Assembly: GCA_964556885.1 (NCBI GenBank)
Contig: CAZKYP010000236.1
Location: 1 to 5,213, forward strand
Source: CAZKYP01 sp964556885
Lineage (GTDB): Bacteria > Planctomycetota > Phycisphaerae > Sedimentisphaerales > Anaerobacaceae
DNA length: 5,213 bases
Direction: 5' to 3'
Shown here in pieces: positions 1 through 5,213 of this stretch. Numbering within the stretch: position 1 is the first letter of the stretch; the number at the start of each line of letters is the position of its first letter. The notes under the pieces are model-generated. The model was given only the letters and a program-made list of their open reading frames with translations, was not told the origin of the DNA and did not search any database. A program made the translations under genes and the position numbers.

Positions 1-623
1 ACGTGCTTGATAAAAAGAGCCTGGAAGCCGCAAAAGAGAAAATCAATTCCGAGCTGGGGCCGCTCGATATCCTCATTAACGGGGCCGGCGGGAATAAGAA
101 GGAAGCAACTACATCGCCGGATCTTTCGTTCTTCGAATTGCCGGCCGAGGCGATACGGTTTGTTTTCGATTTGAATTTCATCGGGACACTGCTGCCGACT
201 CAGGTCTTCGGCAAACAGATGGCCGAAAAGGGCGCCGGGATAATCCTGAACGTCTCCAGCATGAACGCCTTTCGGCCGCTGACCAAAATCGCGGCATATT
301 CTGCAGCCAAGGCCGCTGTGAGCAACTTCACACAATGGCTGGCCGTGCACGTCTGCCAGAACTATTCCAAAGACATCCGCGTCAATGCAATCGCGCCGGG
401 ATTCTTTTTGACCGAACAAAACCGGTTCCTGTTGACCGATGAAAAGACCGGCGAGCTGACGGCCCGCGGCCGGACAATCATCGACCATACACCGATGGGC
501 AGGTTCGGCCAGGCTGAAGAACTGGTCGGAACGGTTATCTGGCTGCTGAGCGATGCGGCCAAGTTTGTCACCGGTGTCGTTGTGCCGGTTGACGGCGGCT
601 TTTCAGCTTTCAGCGGAGTCTGA
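1..623 (+). CDS. uxuB: SDR-family oxidoreductase, probable D-mannonate oxidoreductase (fructuronate reductase), 5' truncated
   Basis: A short-chain dehydrogenase/reductase missing its N-terminus, which lies outside the window. The frame is open to the first complete codon at base 3, a Val codon that should not be taken as the start. About 206 residues remain; full-length relatives are about 270-280, so the Rossmann GxxxGxG motif is lost upstream. Visible SDR features (first visible residue = 1): NGAGG at 26-30, Asn58 in DLNFIGT, the catalytic triad Ser86/Tyr99/Lys103 (YSAAK), the APG motif at 131-133, and the C-terminal PVDGG at 195-199. The segments SSMNAFRPLTK, APGFFLTEQNR and HTPMGRFG are, from memory, typical of the YjmF/UxuB-type SDR that interconverts D-fructuronate and D-mannonate using NAD(P)H in the cytoplasm. 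This is a different family from the E. coli UxuB fold. The SDR assignment is certain. The substrate is likely but unproven; a related sugar-acid SDR (for example a gluconate dehydrogenase) is the main alternative. Confidence 0.85.
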   Translation, partial: VLDKKSLEAAKEKINSELGPLDILINGAGGNKKEATTSPDLSFFELPAEAIRFVFDLNFIGTLLPTQVFGKQMAEKGAGIILNVSSMNAFRPLTKIAAYSAAKAAVSNFTQWLAVHVCQNYSKDIRVNAIAPGFFLTEQNRFLLTDEKTGELTARGRTIIDHTPMGRFGQAEELVGTVIWLLSDAAKFVTGVVVPVDGGFSAFSGV

Positions 624-648
624 GCGAACGATTATTTAATATTTACTA

Positions 649-678
649 TTGTCTATTGACTTATTGAAAAAGAATAAT
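649..678 (+). promoter_or_regulatory. Possible sigma-70-like promoter upstream of the larA homologue
   Basis: TTGTCT (649-654) and AATAAT (673-678) are separated by 18 bases in an AT-rich stretch just after the SDR stop. If used, it would start a transcript with a leader of about 160 bases that includes the hairpin at 775-793. The match is modest and AT-rich DNA yields such hits by chance. Confidence 0.25.
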
Positions 679-774
679 GACAGACGCCGGACGAAGCATT
701 TGTCCGCGAGTGACAAGAACACAATATCGCAAGATACGTAGAAATAAAAACATAACAGAAAATGGGCACAAAGA

Positions 775-793
775 CACGGCCAAGATGGCCGTG
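775..793 (+). repeat. Perfect 7-bp hairpin CACGGCC-AAGAT-GGCCGTG
   Basis: CACGGCC (775-781) and GGCCGTG (787-793) form a perfect GC-rich stem with a 5-base loop, about 50 bases upstream of the larA-homologue start. No T-run follows on the plus strand (CCACATTATG), so it is not a standard rho-independent terminator. A second GGCAC at 765-769 could compete for GTGCC at 791-795. It may be a dispersed palindromic repeat or a leader hairpin; the sequence does not decide which. Confidence 0.55.
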
Positions 794-844
794 CCACATT
801 ATGTATCGAGGCTGCCGCACAATTCTGAGTGAATAAAATTAAAT

Positions 845-2119
845 ATGGTAATAGAAAAACAAAATAAAGATGGTTCAGTTAGTAATGAACAGGCGAAAGA
901 AACTGTAGGGCGGTTCTTTGCGCAGAACGACTATACCGGCAAGCGAATCCTGCTGATAATCCCGGACAATACCCGCTCGGGGCCTATAGGTGATGTATTC
1001 AAAATCATCTACGAATTTATAGGGACAAAGGCGAAGGCCCTTGATTGCCTCGTTGCGCTCGGGACCCATCAGCCGATGAGCGAACAGCAGATATGCACCC
1101 GTCTCAGTATGACTGCGGATGAGCGGAATGATAAATATAAATCTGTAAAGTTTTTCAACCATAAATGGGACAAGCCGCAGACGTTCAAATCCATTGGGAA
1201 AATCTCAGCCGACGAAATCGAGCAGATAAGCGGCGGCCTGTTTCGTGAAGAAGTCGATGTGGCTCTTAACAGGCTGATTTTCGACTACGATGAATTCTTT
1301 ATCTTAGGCCCGGTCTTCCCGCACGAAGTCGTAGGTTTCTCCGGCGGGCATAAATATATCTTCCCCGGAATTGCAGGTGACGAGATAATACATTTTTTCC
1401 ACTGGCTCGGCGCGGTCGTAACGAATCCCCTGGTGAACGGCAACAAATGGACGCCGACCAGAAAAGTTGTGGAGAAAGCGGCCTCATTAATTAAAGTGCC
1501 GCGAAAGCTCTTCGCCATCGTGGCACTTGAAAACCAGCTCAAGGGAATCTTTATCGGAGACGTGCTGGAAACGTGGGAAAAGGCCGCAGACCTGTCCGAG
1601 CAGGTGCACATCGTATATAAAGACAAACCGTATAACACGGTCCTCGGAATCGCGCCGGAAATGTACGACGATCTCTGGGTGGCCGGCAAGGTCATGTACA
1701 AACTCGAACCGATACTCGCCGACGGCGCGACGCTTATTATTTATGCACCGCATATAACCGAGATTTCATACACGCACGGCAAGTGGCTCGACAAAATCGG
1801 TTATCATACCCGTGACTATTTCCTAAAGCGCATGGACCAGTTTGCAGGCATCCCAAGAGGCATTATGGCCCACTCGACCCACGTCAAAGGCATCGGTACA
1901 TTCATCGACGGCGTCGAAAAACCGCGAGCCAACGTAGTGCTCGCCACAGGCATCAGTGAGCAGCGCTGCAAAAAAGTAAACCTTGACTATATGAATCCAA
2001 GTGATATAAATATAGCCGACTATGAAAACAGAGAAGACGAAGGCGTTCTTGTCGTCCACCACGCAGGCGAAGTCCTGCACCGACTATCTAATGGATATAT
2101 ACCGACTATACCGAAATAG
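845..2119 (+). CDS. LarA-family (DUF2088) nickel-pincer-dependent racemase/epimerase, substrate unknown
   Basis: A 424-residue cytoplasmic protein of the lactate racemase family, close to the usual 420-430. The N-terminal domain carries PDNTRSGP (40-47), giving Asp41 and Arg44, which match LarA Asp72/Arg75, and GTHQPM (73-78) with His75, matching His108. The cofactor site reads PHEVVGFSGGHK (159-170) then IIHFFHW (181-187). His160, Lys170 and His186 have the same 10- and 26-residue spacings as LarA His174, Lys184 (covalent link to the pincer nucleotide) and His200 (nickel ligand). Lys282 aligns with substrate-binding Lys298, but the preceding residues are Trp278-Val279 where LarA has Tyr294-Gln295, so the substrate probably differs from lactate. 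Known relatives act on other 2-hydroxy acids, including malate and, from memory, D-gluconate. The ATG at 845 has no clear Shine-Dalgarno but gives a sensible N-terminus. larB, larC and larE are absent here. The HEAT gene follows after 30 bases. Family is firm; reaction is inferred. Confidence 0.88.
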   Translation: MVIEKQNKDGSVSNEQAKETVGRFFAQNDYTGKRILLIIPDNTRSGPIGDVFKIIYEFIGTKAKALDCLVALGTHQPMSEQQICTRLSMTADERNDKYKSVKFFNHKWDKPQTFKSIGKISADEIEQISGGLFREEVDVALNRLIFDYDEFFILGPVFPHEVVGFSGGHKYIFPGIAGDEIIHFFHWLGAVVTNPLVNGNKWTPTRKVVEKAASLIKVPRKLFAIVALENQLKGIFIGDVLETWEKAADLSEQVHIVYKDKPYNTVLGIAPEMYDDLWVAGKVMYKLEPILADGATLIIYAPHITEISYTHGKWLDKIGYHTRDYFLKRMDQFAGIPRGIMAHSTHVKGIGTFIDGVEKPRANVVLATGISEQRCKKVNLDYMNPSDINIADYENREDEGVLVVHHAGEVLHRLSNGYIPTIPK

Positions 2120-2149
2120 TAAACCGGCAGGAACACACGAACAAACACT

Positions 2150-2767
2150 ATGCCAGCCAAACTGAACAACAAAAACATCGACATAGAATCTGTTGCAAAG
2201 AAGGCATTGAAGGACGATAAGCTGCTGGCTGAGCTGCTTGAGAATCTCAGGATAAAGAACGAAACGATAAGATACAATAGCCACAAGGTCCTGTTTTACA
2301 TCAGTGAGCAGTACCCGAAAGTGTTATATTCCAAATGGGACTTTTTCGCCGAATTACTTGACAGCGATAACACATACCATAAACTCAGCTCGGTCCAGCT
2401 TCTGGCGAATCTGACCAAAGCAGACACTAAAGGCAAATTCGAAAAAATCTTCGATATATTTTATAACCTGCTCGACGACAGGAGCTTTATAACAGCCGCT
2501 TATGTTTGCAGCGCTTCAGGAAAAATTGCAAAGGCAAAACCGAAACTGCAGACAAAGATAACAAACAGATTATTAAATATAGACAGGACACATCACGATC
2601 CGGAACGCATAGATTTAGTGAAAGGATACATCATCGAATCCTTCAGGGAATATTTCGACCAGGCAAAAAACAAGAAAAAGATAATAGATTTCGTCAGGAA
2701 GCAGTTGAAAAGCAAAAGCCCAAAGAGTAGAAAGATAGCAAAAGAATTCATGGAACAATATAGCTAA
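2150..2767 (+). CDS. HEAT-like alpha-helical repeat protein, function unknown
   Basis: A 205-residue, lysine-rich, entirely helical-looking protein with no signal peptide or membrane segment. It contains four or so degenerate HEAT-like helical pairs, seen as recurring 'LL(D/E)..(N/D)....R/K......LL..L' units: about residues 26-56, 65-90 (ELLDSDNTYHKLSSVQLLANL), 104-130 (NLLDDRSFITAAYVCSASGK) and 180-204 (C-terminal KSKSPKSRKIAKEFMEQ). HEAT repeats usually form a curved scaffold for binding proteins or nucleic acids. No catalytic motif is visible, so no function is assigned. From memory, similar stand-alone proteins of about 200 residues occur in various bacteria and archaea. The ATG at 2150 lies 30 bases after the larA-homologue stop; GGCAGGA at 2125-2131 is a weak ribosome site placed rather far upstream. 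Its coding sequence is visibly richer in A, and its protein in Lys/Ile/Asn, than the genes on either side. The protein is very probably real. Confidence 0.8.
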   Translation: MPAKLNNKNIDIESVAKKALKDDKLLAELLENLRIKNETIRYNSHKVLFYISEQYPKVLYSKWDFFAELLDSDNTYHKLSSVQLLANLTKADTKGKFEKIFDIFYNLLDDRSFITAAYVCSASGKIAKAKPKLQTKITNRLLNIDRTHHDPERIDLVKGYIIESFREYFDQAKNKKKIIDFVRKQLKSKSPKSRKIAKEFMEQYS

Positions 2768-2813
2768 GAATCAGATGAATCTGACGGTTTATCTGGAAAA
2801 CAGTGATAGAGCT

Positions 2814-2819
2814 TATACT
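2814..2819 (+). promoter_or_regulatory. Possible -10 element (TATACT) upstream of gnd
   Basis: TATACT lies 46 bases before the gnd start codon in the 98-base gap after the HEAT gene and matches TATAAT at five of six positions. No convincing -35 hexamer lies 16-18 bases upstream, so gnd could have its own weak promoter or be read through from the upstream genes. Confidence 0.2.
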
Positions 2820-2851
2820 TAATTGAAACCTAAAACCAATAATTACAAAAC

Positions 2852-2856
2852 AGGAG
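2852..2856 (+). promoter_or_regulatory. Shine-Dalgarno AGGAG of gnd
   Basis: AGGAG sits 9 bases upstream of the ATG at 2866. It is the clearest ribosome binding site among the main genes here and fixes the gnd start. Neither the larA homologue nor the HEAT gene has one as good. Confidence 0.75.
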
Positions 2857-2865
2857 TAGTGAAAA

Positions 2866-4341
2866 ATGGCACAAGCGGATTCGACAAGCTCACCGCGAGC
2901 TGATATCGGCCTTATAGGTCTGGCGGTAATGGGTGAAAATCTGATTTTGAATATGGAAAGCAAGGGCTTTACAGTGGCCTGCTTTAATCGTACGGTTTCC
3001 AAAGTCGACAATTTCATCAACGGCCGGGCGAAAGGCAAAAATATCATCGGCTGCCATTCCATCGAAGAGCTTATTGCCGGTCTCAAGACGCCGCGAAAGG
3101 TGATGCTGATGGTCAAGGCCGGATCGGCGGTTGATTCGTTCATCGATATGCTCCTGCCGCACCTCGACGACGGCGATATTATTATCGATGGCGGCAACTC
3201 GCATTTTCCCGATACTATTCGCCGCACGGAGTATGTCGAGAGCAAAGGCAAATTGTATATCGGAACCGGAGTCTCCGGCGGAGAAGAAGGCGCCTTGCGC
3301 GGGCCGTCAATTATGCCCGGCGGCTCACCACCGGCCTGGCAGCATGTCAAGCCGATCTTCCAGGCTATCTGCGCCAAGACGGACGACGGTGAGCCATGCT
3401 GTGAATGGGTCGGCGAAAACGGGGCCGGACATTTCGTTAAAATGGTACATAACGGCATCGAATATGGTGATATGCAGATGATATGCGAGACCTACCAGAT
3501 GATGAAAGAAGGTCTTGGAATGACCAACCGGCAGATGCACGATTGTTTCGCAGAATGGAACAAAGGCGAACTCAACTCATATCTCATCGAAATAACCCGC
3601 GACATTCTCGGCTACAAGGATGATGACGGTAACGAAGTAATCGACCTTATCCTCGACACGGCGGGCCAGAAGGGTACAGGCAAGTGGACGGTCATCGAGG
3701 CCCTGAACCTCGGCCAGCCGCTAACACTTATCGGTGAGGCTGTTTTCGCCCGTTGCCTGTCTGCACTGAAAGACGAACGAGTTAAAGCGGCCAAGGCCCT
3801 GAAAGGCCCGAAAGCCATATACAGGGGTGATAAAGAAAAGTTCCTCAATGATTTACAACAGGCTCTATATGCGTCAAAGATAATCAGCTATGCACAGGGC
3901 TACCAGCTTATGCGTGCGGCAGCATCGGAATACAAGTGGAATTTAAACTACGGTGGCATTGCACTTATGTGGCGGGGCGGCTGTATCATTCGCTCGGCCT
4001 TCCTGGGCAAAATAAAAGAGGCCTATGACAAAAAACCCAAACTTGCCAACTTACTGCTTGACCCCTTCTTCAAAAAGGCCGTCAGAAAGGCCCAGAAATC
4101 CTGGCGTCGCGTCGTTACTGCGTCAATCAAACTCGGTATTCCAATTCCGGCTATCAACTCCGCCCTGGCTTTCTATGACGGTTATCGCCACGAGCGTCTG
4201 CCGGCAAATCTGTTGCAGGCACAACGTGATTATTTCGGCGCCCATACATACGAAAGAGTCGATAAGCAGCGAGGTGAGTTCTTCCATACAAACTGGACCG
4301 GCCGGGGCGGAACCACCGCGGCCTCGACTTATATTGTCTAA
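2866..4341 (+). CDS. gnd: 6-phosphogluconate dehydrogenase (decarboxylating), NADP-type, long form
   Basis: Catalyses oxidative decarboxylation of 6-phospho-D-gluconate to D-ribulose 5-phosphate and CO2, the last oxidative step of the pentose phosphate pathway, in the cytoplasm, normally as a dimer. At 491 residues it is the long form (family about 470-490). The Rossmann domain has IGLAVMGENL (17-26) and NRT at 41-43, the residues that usually select NADP over NAD. Next come MVKAG (82-86), DGGNS (108-112) and GVSGGEEGA (135-143). The catalytic set matches sheep 6PGDH at a constant offset of +9: Lys192, His195, Asn196, Glu199 and Tyr200 (K183, H186, N187, E190, Y191), Lys269 and Arg296 (K260, R287). 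In the C-terminal tail, Arg454 and His460 (RDYFGAH) correspond to R446 and H452. The first 12 residues are a short Ser/Ala-rich extension. It follows the HEAT gene by 98 bases and has its own strong ribosome site. No zwf or 6-phosphogluconolactonase gene accompanies it. Nothing appears broken. Confidence 0.98.
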   Translation: MAQADSTSSPRADIGLIGLAVMGENLILNMESKGFTVACFNRTVSKVDNFINGRAKGKNIIGCHSIEELIAGLKTPRKVMLMVKAGSAVDSFIDMLLPHLDDGDIIIDGGNSHFPDTIRRTEYVESKGKLYIGTGVSGGEEGALRGPSIMPGGSPPAWQHVKPIFQAICAKTDDGEPCCEWVGENGAGHFVKMVHNGIEYGDMQMICETYQMMKEGLGMTNRQMHDCFAEWNKGELNSYLIEITRDILGYKDDDGNEVIDLILDTAGQKGTGKWTVIEALNLGQPLTLIGEAVFARCLSALKDERVKAAKALKGPKAIYRGDKEKFLNDLQQALYASKIISYAQGYQLMRAAASEYKWNLNYGGIALMWRGGCIIRSAFLGKIKEAYDKKPKLANLLLDPFFKKAVRKAQKSWRRVVTASIKLGIPIPAINSALAFYDGYRHERLPANLLQAQRDYFGAHTYERVDKQRGEFFHTNWTGRGGTTAASTYIV

Positions 4342-4440
4342 ATAATAACAACTCGTCGCTAAAGAAATTCTGAGTCAGAGAAAATCCGCTCATACAGCTA
4401 TCTTTGTTAGATTTCAGTATTAATAATGCCGTTTCAGACT

Positions 4441-4460
4441 TTCCGGCCCGGAACATTTTT
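4441..4460 (+). terminator. Weak candidate terminator downstream of gnd
   Basis: The perfect palindrome TTCCGGCCCGGAA (4441-4453) is followed by CATTTTT. As RNA it would fold as a short stem, four pairs with a 5-base loop, and a brief U-run, about 100 bases beyond the gnd stop. It lies between gnd and the possible minus-strand gene that converges on it. The stem is short, so termination is uncertain. Confidence 0.3.
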
Positions 4461-4756
4461 CAGCAACGAGCAGTGCTTTTTTGCGCCTTCGGCAGACTTC
4501 GATGCAGAATATATCCGCTCCAGGCTCCATCCCGGCCGTCCGAAAAGGAATCAAAACCCAAAGCAGTCGTCTTTATCGCACTCGATGTTTCTGAGACAAT
4601 AATGATCCAGTCCATCTCATCCAGCCTGGTTCTTATTATAACACAATCGGGCAGGGAGCTCGATGGCATCACATTAATATCATCCGCCCATAATGGTAAA
4701 TCTAATCTTTTTTTCTTCATATTTCCCCCCGGAAAACTCATATATCTACTATCCAT
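4460..4756 (-). CDS. Possible small hypothetical protein (98 aa)
   Basis: A minus-strand open frame of 98 residues that I do not recognise. The start at 4756 is chosen because AGGGAG (plus-strand positions 4763-4768) lies 6 bases upstream. A second ATG at 4720, preceded by a run of six Gs, would give an 86-residue protein beginning MKKKRLD. The predicted product has a basic start, alternating hydrophobic stretches (PDCVIIRTRL, MDWIIIVSE) and three Trp residues, and ends in a basic KAQKSTARC tail. There is no signal peptide, membrane helix or known motif. The composition looks more protein-like than the hydrophobic, serine-rich frame on the opposite strand. The gene would converge with gnd, and its leader would run through the inverted-repeat cluster at 4784-4874. 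It could equally be a chance frame in intergenic DNA. Confidence 0.35.
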   Translation of the reverse strand: MDSRYMSFPGGNMKKKRLDLPLWADDINVMPSSSLPDCVIIRTRLDEMDWIIIVSETSSAIKTTALGFDSFSDGRDGAWSGYILHRSLPKAQKSTARC

Positions 4757-4783
4757 TAAACTCTCCCTCATATACATAAGACA

Positions 4784-4874
4784 ACCGAGGGAGCTAAAAA
4801 CTCCTTTTTTTATTCCCTCGGTGCCTTTCACACCGAGATTAATCGAGTAGGTAACCCGATCCACATGCTCGGTG
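4784..4874. repeat. Cluster of four alternating CACCGAG/CTCGGTG inverted repeats
   Basis: Four copies of one motif in alternating orientation: ACCGAGGGA (4784-4792), TCCCTCGGTG (4814-4823), CACCGAG (4831-4837) and CTCGGTG (4868-4874). Copies 1 and 2 make a perfect 9-bp stem with a 21-base loop. Copies 2 and 3 make a perfect 7-bp stem with a 7-base loop. Copies 3 and 4 make a 7-bp stem with a 30-base loop. Copy 2 can pair with 1 or 3 and copy 3 with 2 or 4, so the folds exclude one another, as in attenuators and some riboregulators. On the plus strand GGAG/CTCC (4790-4793, 4801-4804) followed by seven Ts is a further short terminator-like fold. The minus strand would place the array 18-120 bases upstream of the possible small gene. 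Role unknown. Confidence 0.6.
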
Positions 4875-4887
4875 CATACGTGGAATA

Positions 4888-5068
4888 TTCAATCGAATCT
4901 ATCCCTGATTCTTATAACAAAGCGTTCGCCAATGGATAAGTGTTGATTGAAAATTAAGAGATTTTCGAATTATTTATCGAATTATTAACAAAAAAGCATT
5001 GATTATATGATAGGCTGCCATTTTTTAGCACTTACTCTCAATAATTTTGTCTCAGGCAGGAGGGAGGC
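4888..5068. other. AT-rich intergenic stretch with no recognisable gene
   Basis: No open frame with protein-like composition or a ribosome site is visible on either strand. The stretch contains a 12-base tandem repeat (listed separately) and is otherwise low-complexity, AT-rich DNA leading into the promoters of the tRNA-like gene. Confidence 0.6.
4965..4988. repeat. Tandem direct repeat, 12-bp unit TCGAATTATT(T/A)A
   Basis: Two adjacent units, TCGAATTATTTA (4965-4976) and TCGAATTATTAA (4977-4988), differ at one base. The 12-bp period is close to one helical turn, which would put two protein sites on similar faces of the DNA. In AT-rich DNA it may also be a simple duplication. Confidence 0.5.
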
Positions 5069-5096
5069 TTGACAAAATTGGTATTTCCACGATAAT
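5069..5096 (+). promoter_or_regulatory. Sigma-70-like promoter, distal, upstream of the tRNA-like gene
   Basis: A perfect -35 TTGACA (5069-5074) and GATAAT (5091-5096, five of six matches) are spaced by 16 bases. Transcription would begin near 5103, about 60 bases before the tRNA-like sequence. The strength fits a stable RNA gene. Confidence 0.5.
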
Positions 5097-5104
5097 GTTG
5101 GGTA

Positions 5105-5133
5105 TTGCTTTTGACGACAATAGTTGTTATAAT
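5105..5133 (+). promoter_or_regulatory. Sigma-70-like promoter, proximal, upstream of the tRNA-like gene
   Basis: A perfect -10 TATAAT (5128-5133) lies 17 bases after a weak -35 TTGCTT (5105-5110). The predicted start near 5140 is about 20 bases before the tRNA-like 5' end, a common distance for tRNA promoters. A closer TTGACG at 5111 is only 11 bases from the -10 and so cannot pair with it. Confidence 0.5.
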
Positions 5134-5161
5134 TCATGCTTTAATTTGGATTTATCGGTAT

Positions 5162-5213
5162 TCCCCGATAGCTCAATCGGTAGAGCGAGTTCCGATGTAT
5201 ATCGGAATTAACC
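5162..5213 (+). tRNA. 5' half of a tRNA, closest to tRNA-Asn, cut by the window end; anticodon arm irregular
   Basis: TCCCCGA (acceptor 5' strand, 5162-5168), TA (positions 8-9) and a canonical D-arm, GCTC-AATCGGTA-GAGC (5171-5186), followed by G at position 26, closely resemble bacterial tRNA-Asn. The next bases should form a 5-bp anticodon stem around CTGTTAA. Instead 5190-5207 form a 7-bp perfect hairpin TTCCGAT-GTAT-ATCGGAA with a 4-base loop, and no T33-GTT anticodon is found before the end. TTAACC appears at 5208-5213, close to what should follow the Asn anticodon. The acceptor 3' strand and T-arm are outside the window. It may be an interrupted tRNA, an integration scar, or a tRNA-like 5' end of another RNA. 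The two promoters just upstream support a transcribed RNA. Confidence 0.5.

Noticed and set aside
2771..2784. TCAGA-TGAA-TCTGA hairpin after the HEAT gene as a terminator
   Set aside because: The stem is five weak pairs and no T-run follows directly (CGGTTTATC).
2748..3458. Long minus-strand open frame (236 codons) overlapping gnd
   Set aside because: It lies almost entirely opposite the 5' half of gnd, which is unmistakably coding, and its product has no recognisable motif. It is a shadow frame.
4404..4850. Plus-strand open frame of 148 codons after gnd
   Set aside because: No ribosome binding site, low-complexity serine/leucine/isoleucine-rich product, and it runs through the inverted-repeat cluster. 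The opposite strand is the better candidate.
4757..4864. Longer form of the minus-strand small gene starting at a GTG (4864)
   Set aside because: No ribosome site precedes the GTG and the extra 36 codons would be the inverted-repeat block itself; the start at 4756 has a clear AGGGAG.
4784..4874. CRISPR array
   Set aside because: The repeats are 7-9 bases, alternate in orientation and have unequal spacing, unlike direct repeats of 24 or more bases with uniform spacers.
5059..5095. GGAGGGAGG followed by TTG as a ribosome site and start codon
   Set aside because: The frame closes after eight codons, and the TTG is part of a perfect -35 hexamer, so a promoter is the simpler explanation.
5162..5213. 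Group I intron in a tRNA anticodon loop
   Set aside because: The palindrome resembles a P1 stem, but its 4-base loop and the lack of a conserved T33 and anticodon before it do not fit, and no intron core is within the window. Left open rather than claimed.

Overview
This 5.2 kb window looks like bacterial chromosome of moderate GC, with genes in one direction for the first 4.3 kb and a sparse, AT-rich intergenic stretch after that. The taxon cannot be fixed from the sequence alone. The gene content (an SDR-type fructuronate reductase, a LarA-family protein, a HEAT-repeat protein) and the weak ribosome binding sites of some genes would fit an anaerobic, polysaccharide-degrading bacterium of the Planctomycetes/PVC type. 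That is an inference with low confidence.

Layout: (1) bases 1-623, the C-terminal three quarters of an SDR oxidoreductase resembling D-mannonate oxidoreductase (UxuB/YjmF type). (2) 624-844, a spacer with a strong short hairpin. (3) 845-2119, a lactate-racemase-domain (LarA/DUF2088) protein with the nickel-pincer binding residues in place. (4) 2150-2767, a lysine-rich HEAT-like helical repeat protein 30 nt downstream, probably co-transcribed. (5) 2866-4341, a complete decarboxylating 6-phosphogluconate dehydrogenase (gnd) with all expected catalytic residues. (6) 4342-5161, about 820 bases without a confident gene. It holds one possible small minus-strand gene (4460-4756), a cluster of alternating CACCGAG/CTCGGTG inverted repeats (4784-4874), a 12-bp tandem repeat (4965-4988) and two good sigma-70-like promoters pointing right. 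(7) 5162-5213, the 5' half of what reads as a tRNA-Asn gene, whose anticodon arm looks abnormal where the window ends.

How the genes may work together: UxuB-type enzymes interconvert D-fructuronate and D-mannonate, LarA-family enzymes racemise or epimerise the carbon next to a carboxylate, and Gnd consumes 6-phospho-D-gluconate. D-mannonate and D-gluconate are C2 epimers. The gene order therefore suggests, but does not prove, a route from uronic acids through mannonate and gluconate to 6-phosphogluconate and the pentose phosphate pathway, bypassing the usual dehydratase/KDG route. The gluconokinase and the nickel-pincer cofactor genes (larB, larC, larE) that this would need are not in the window.
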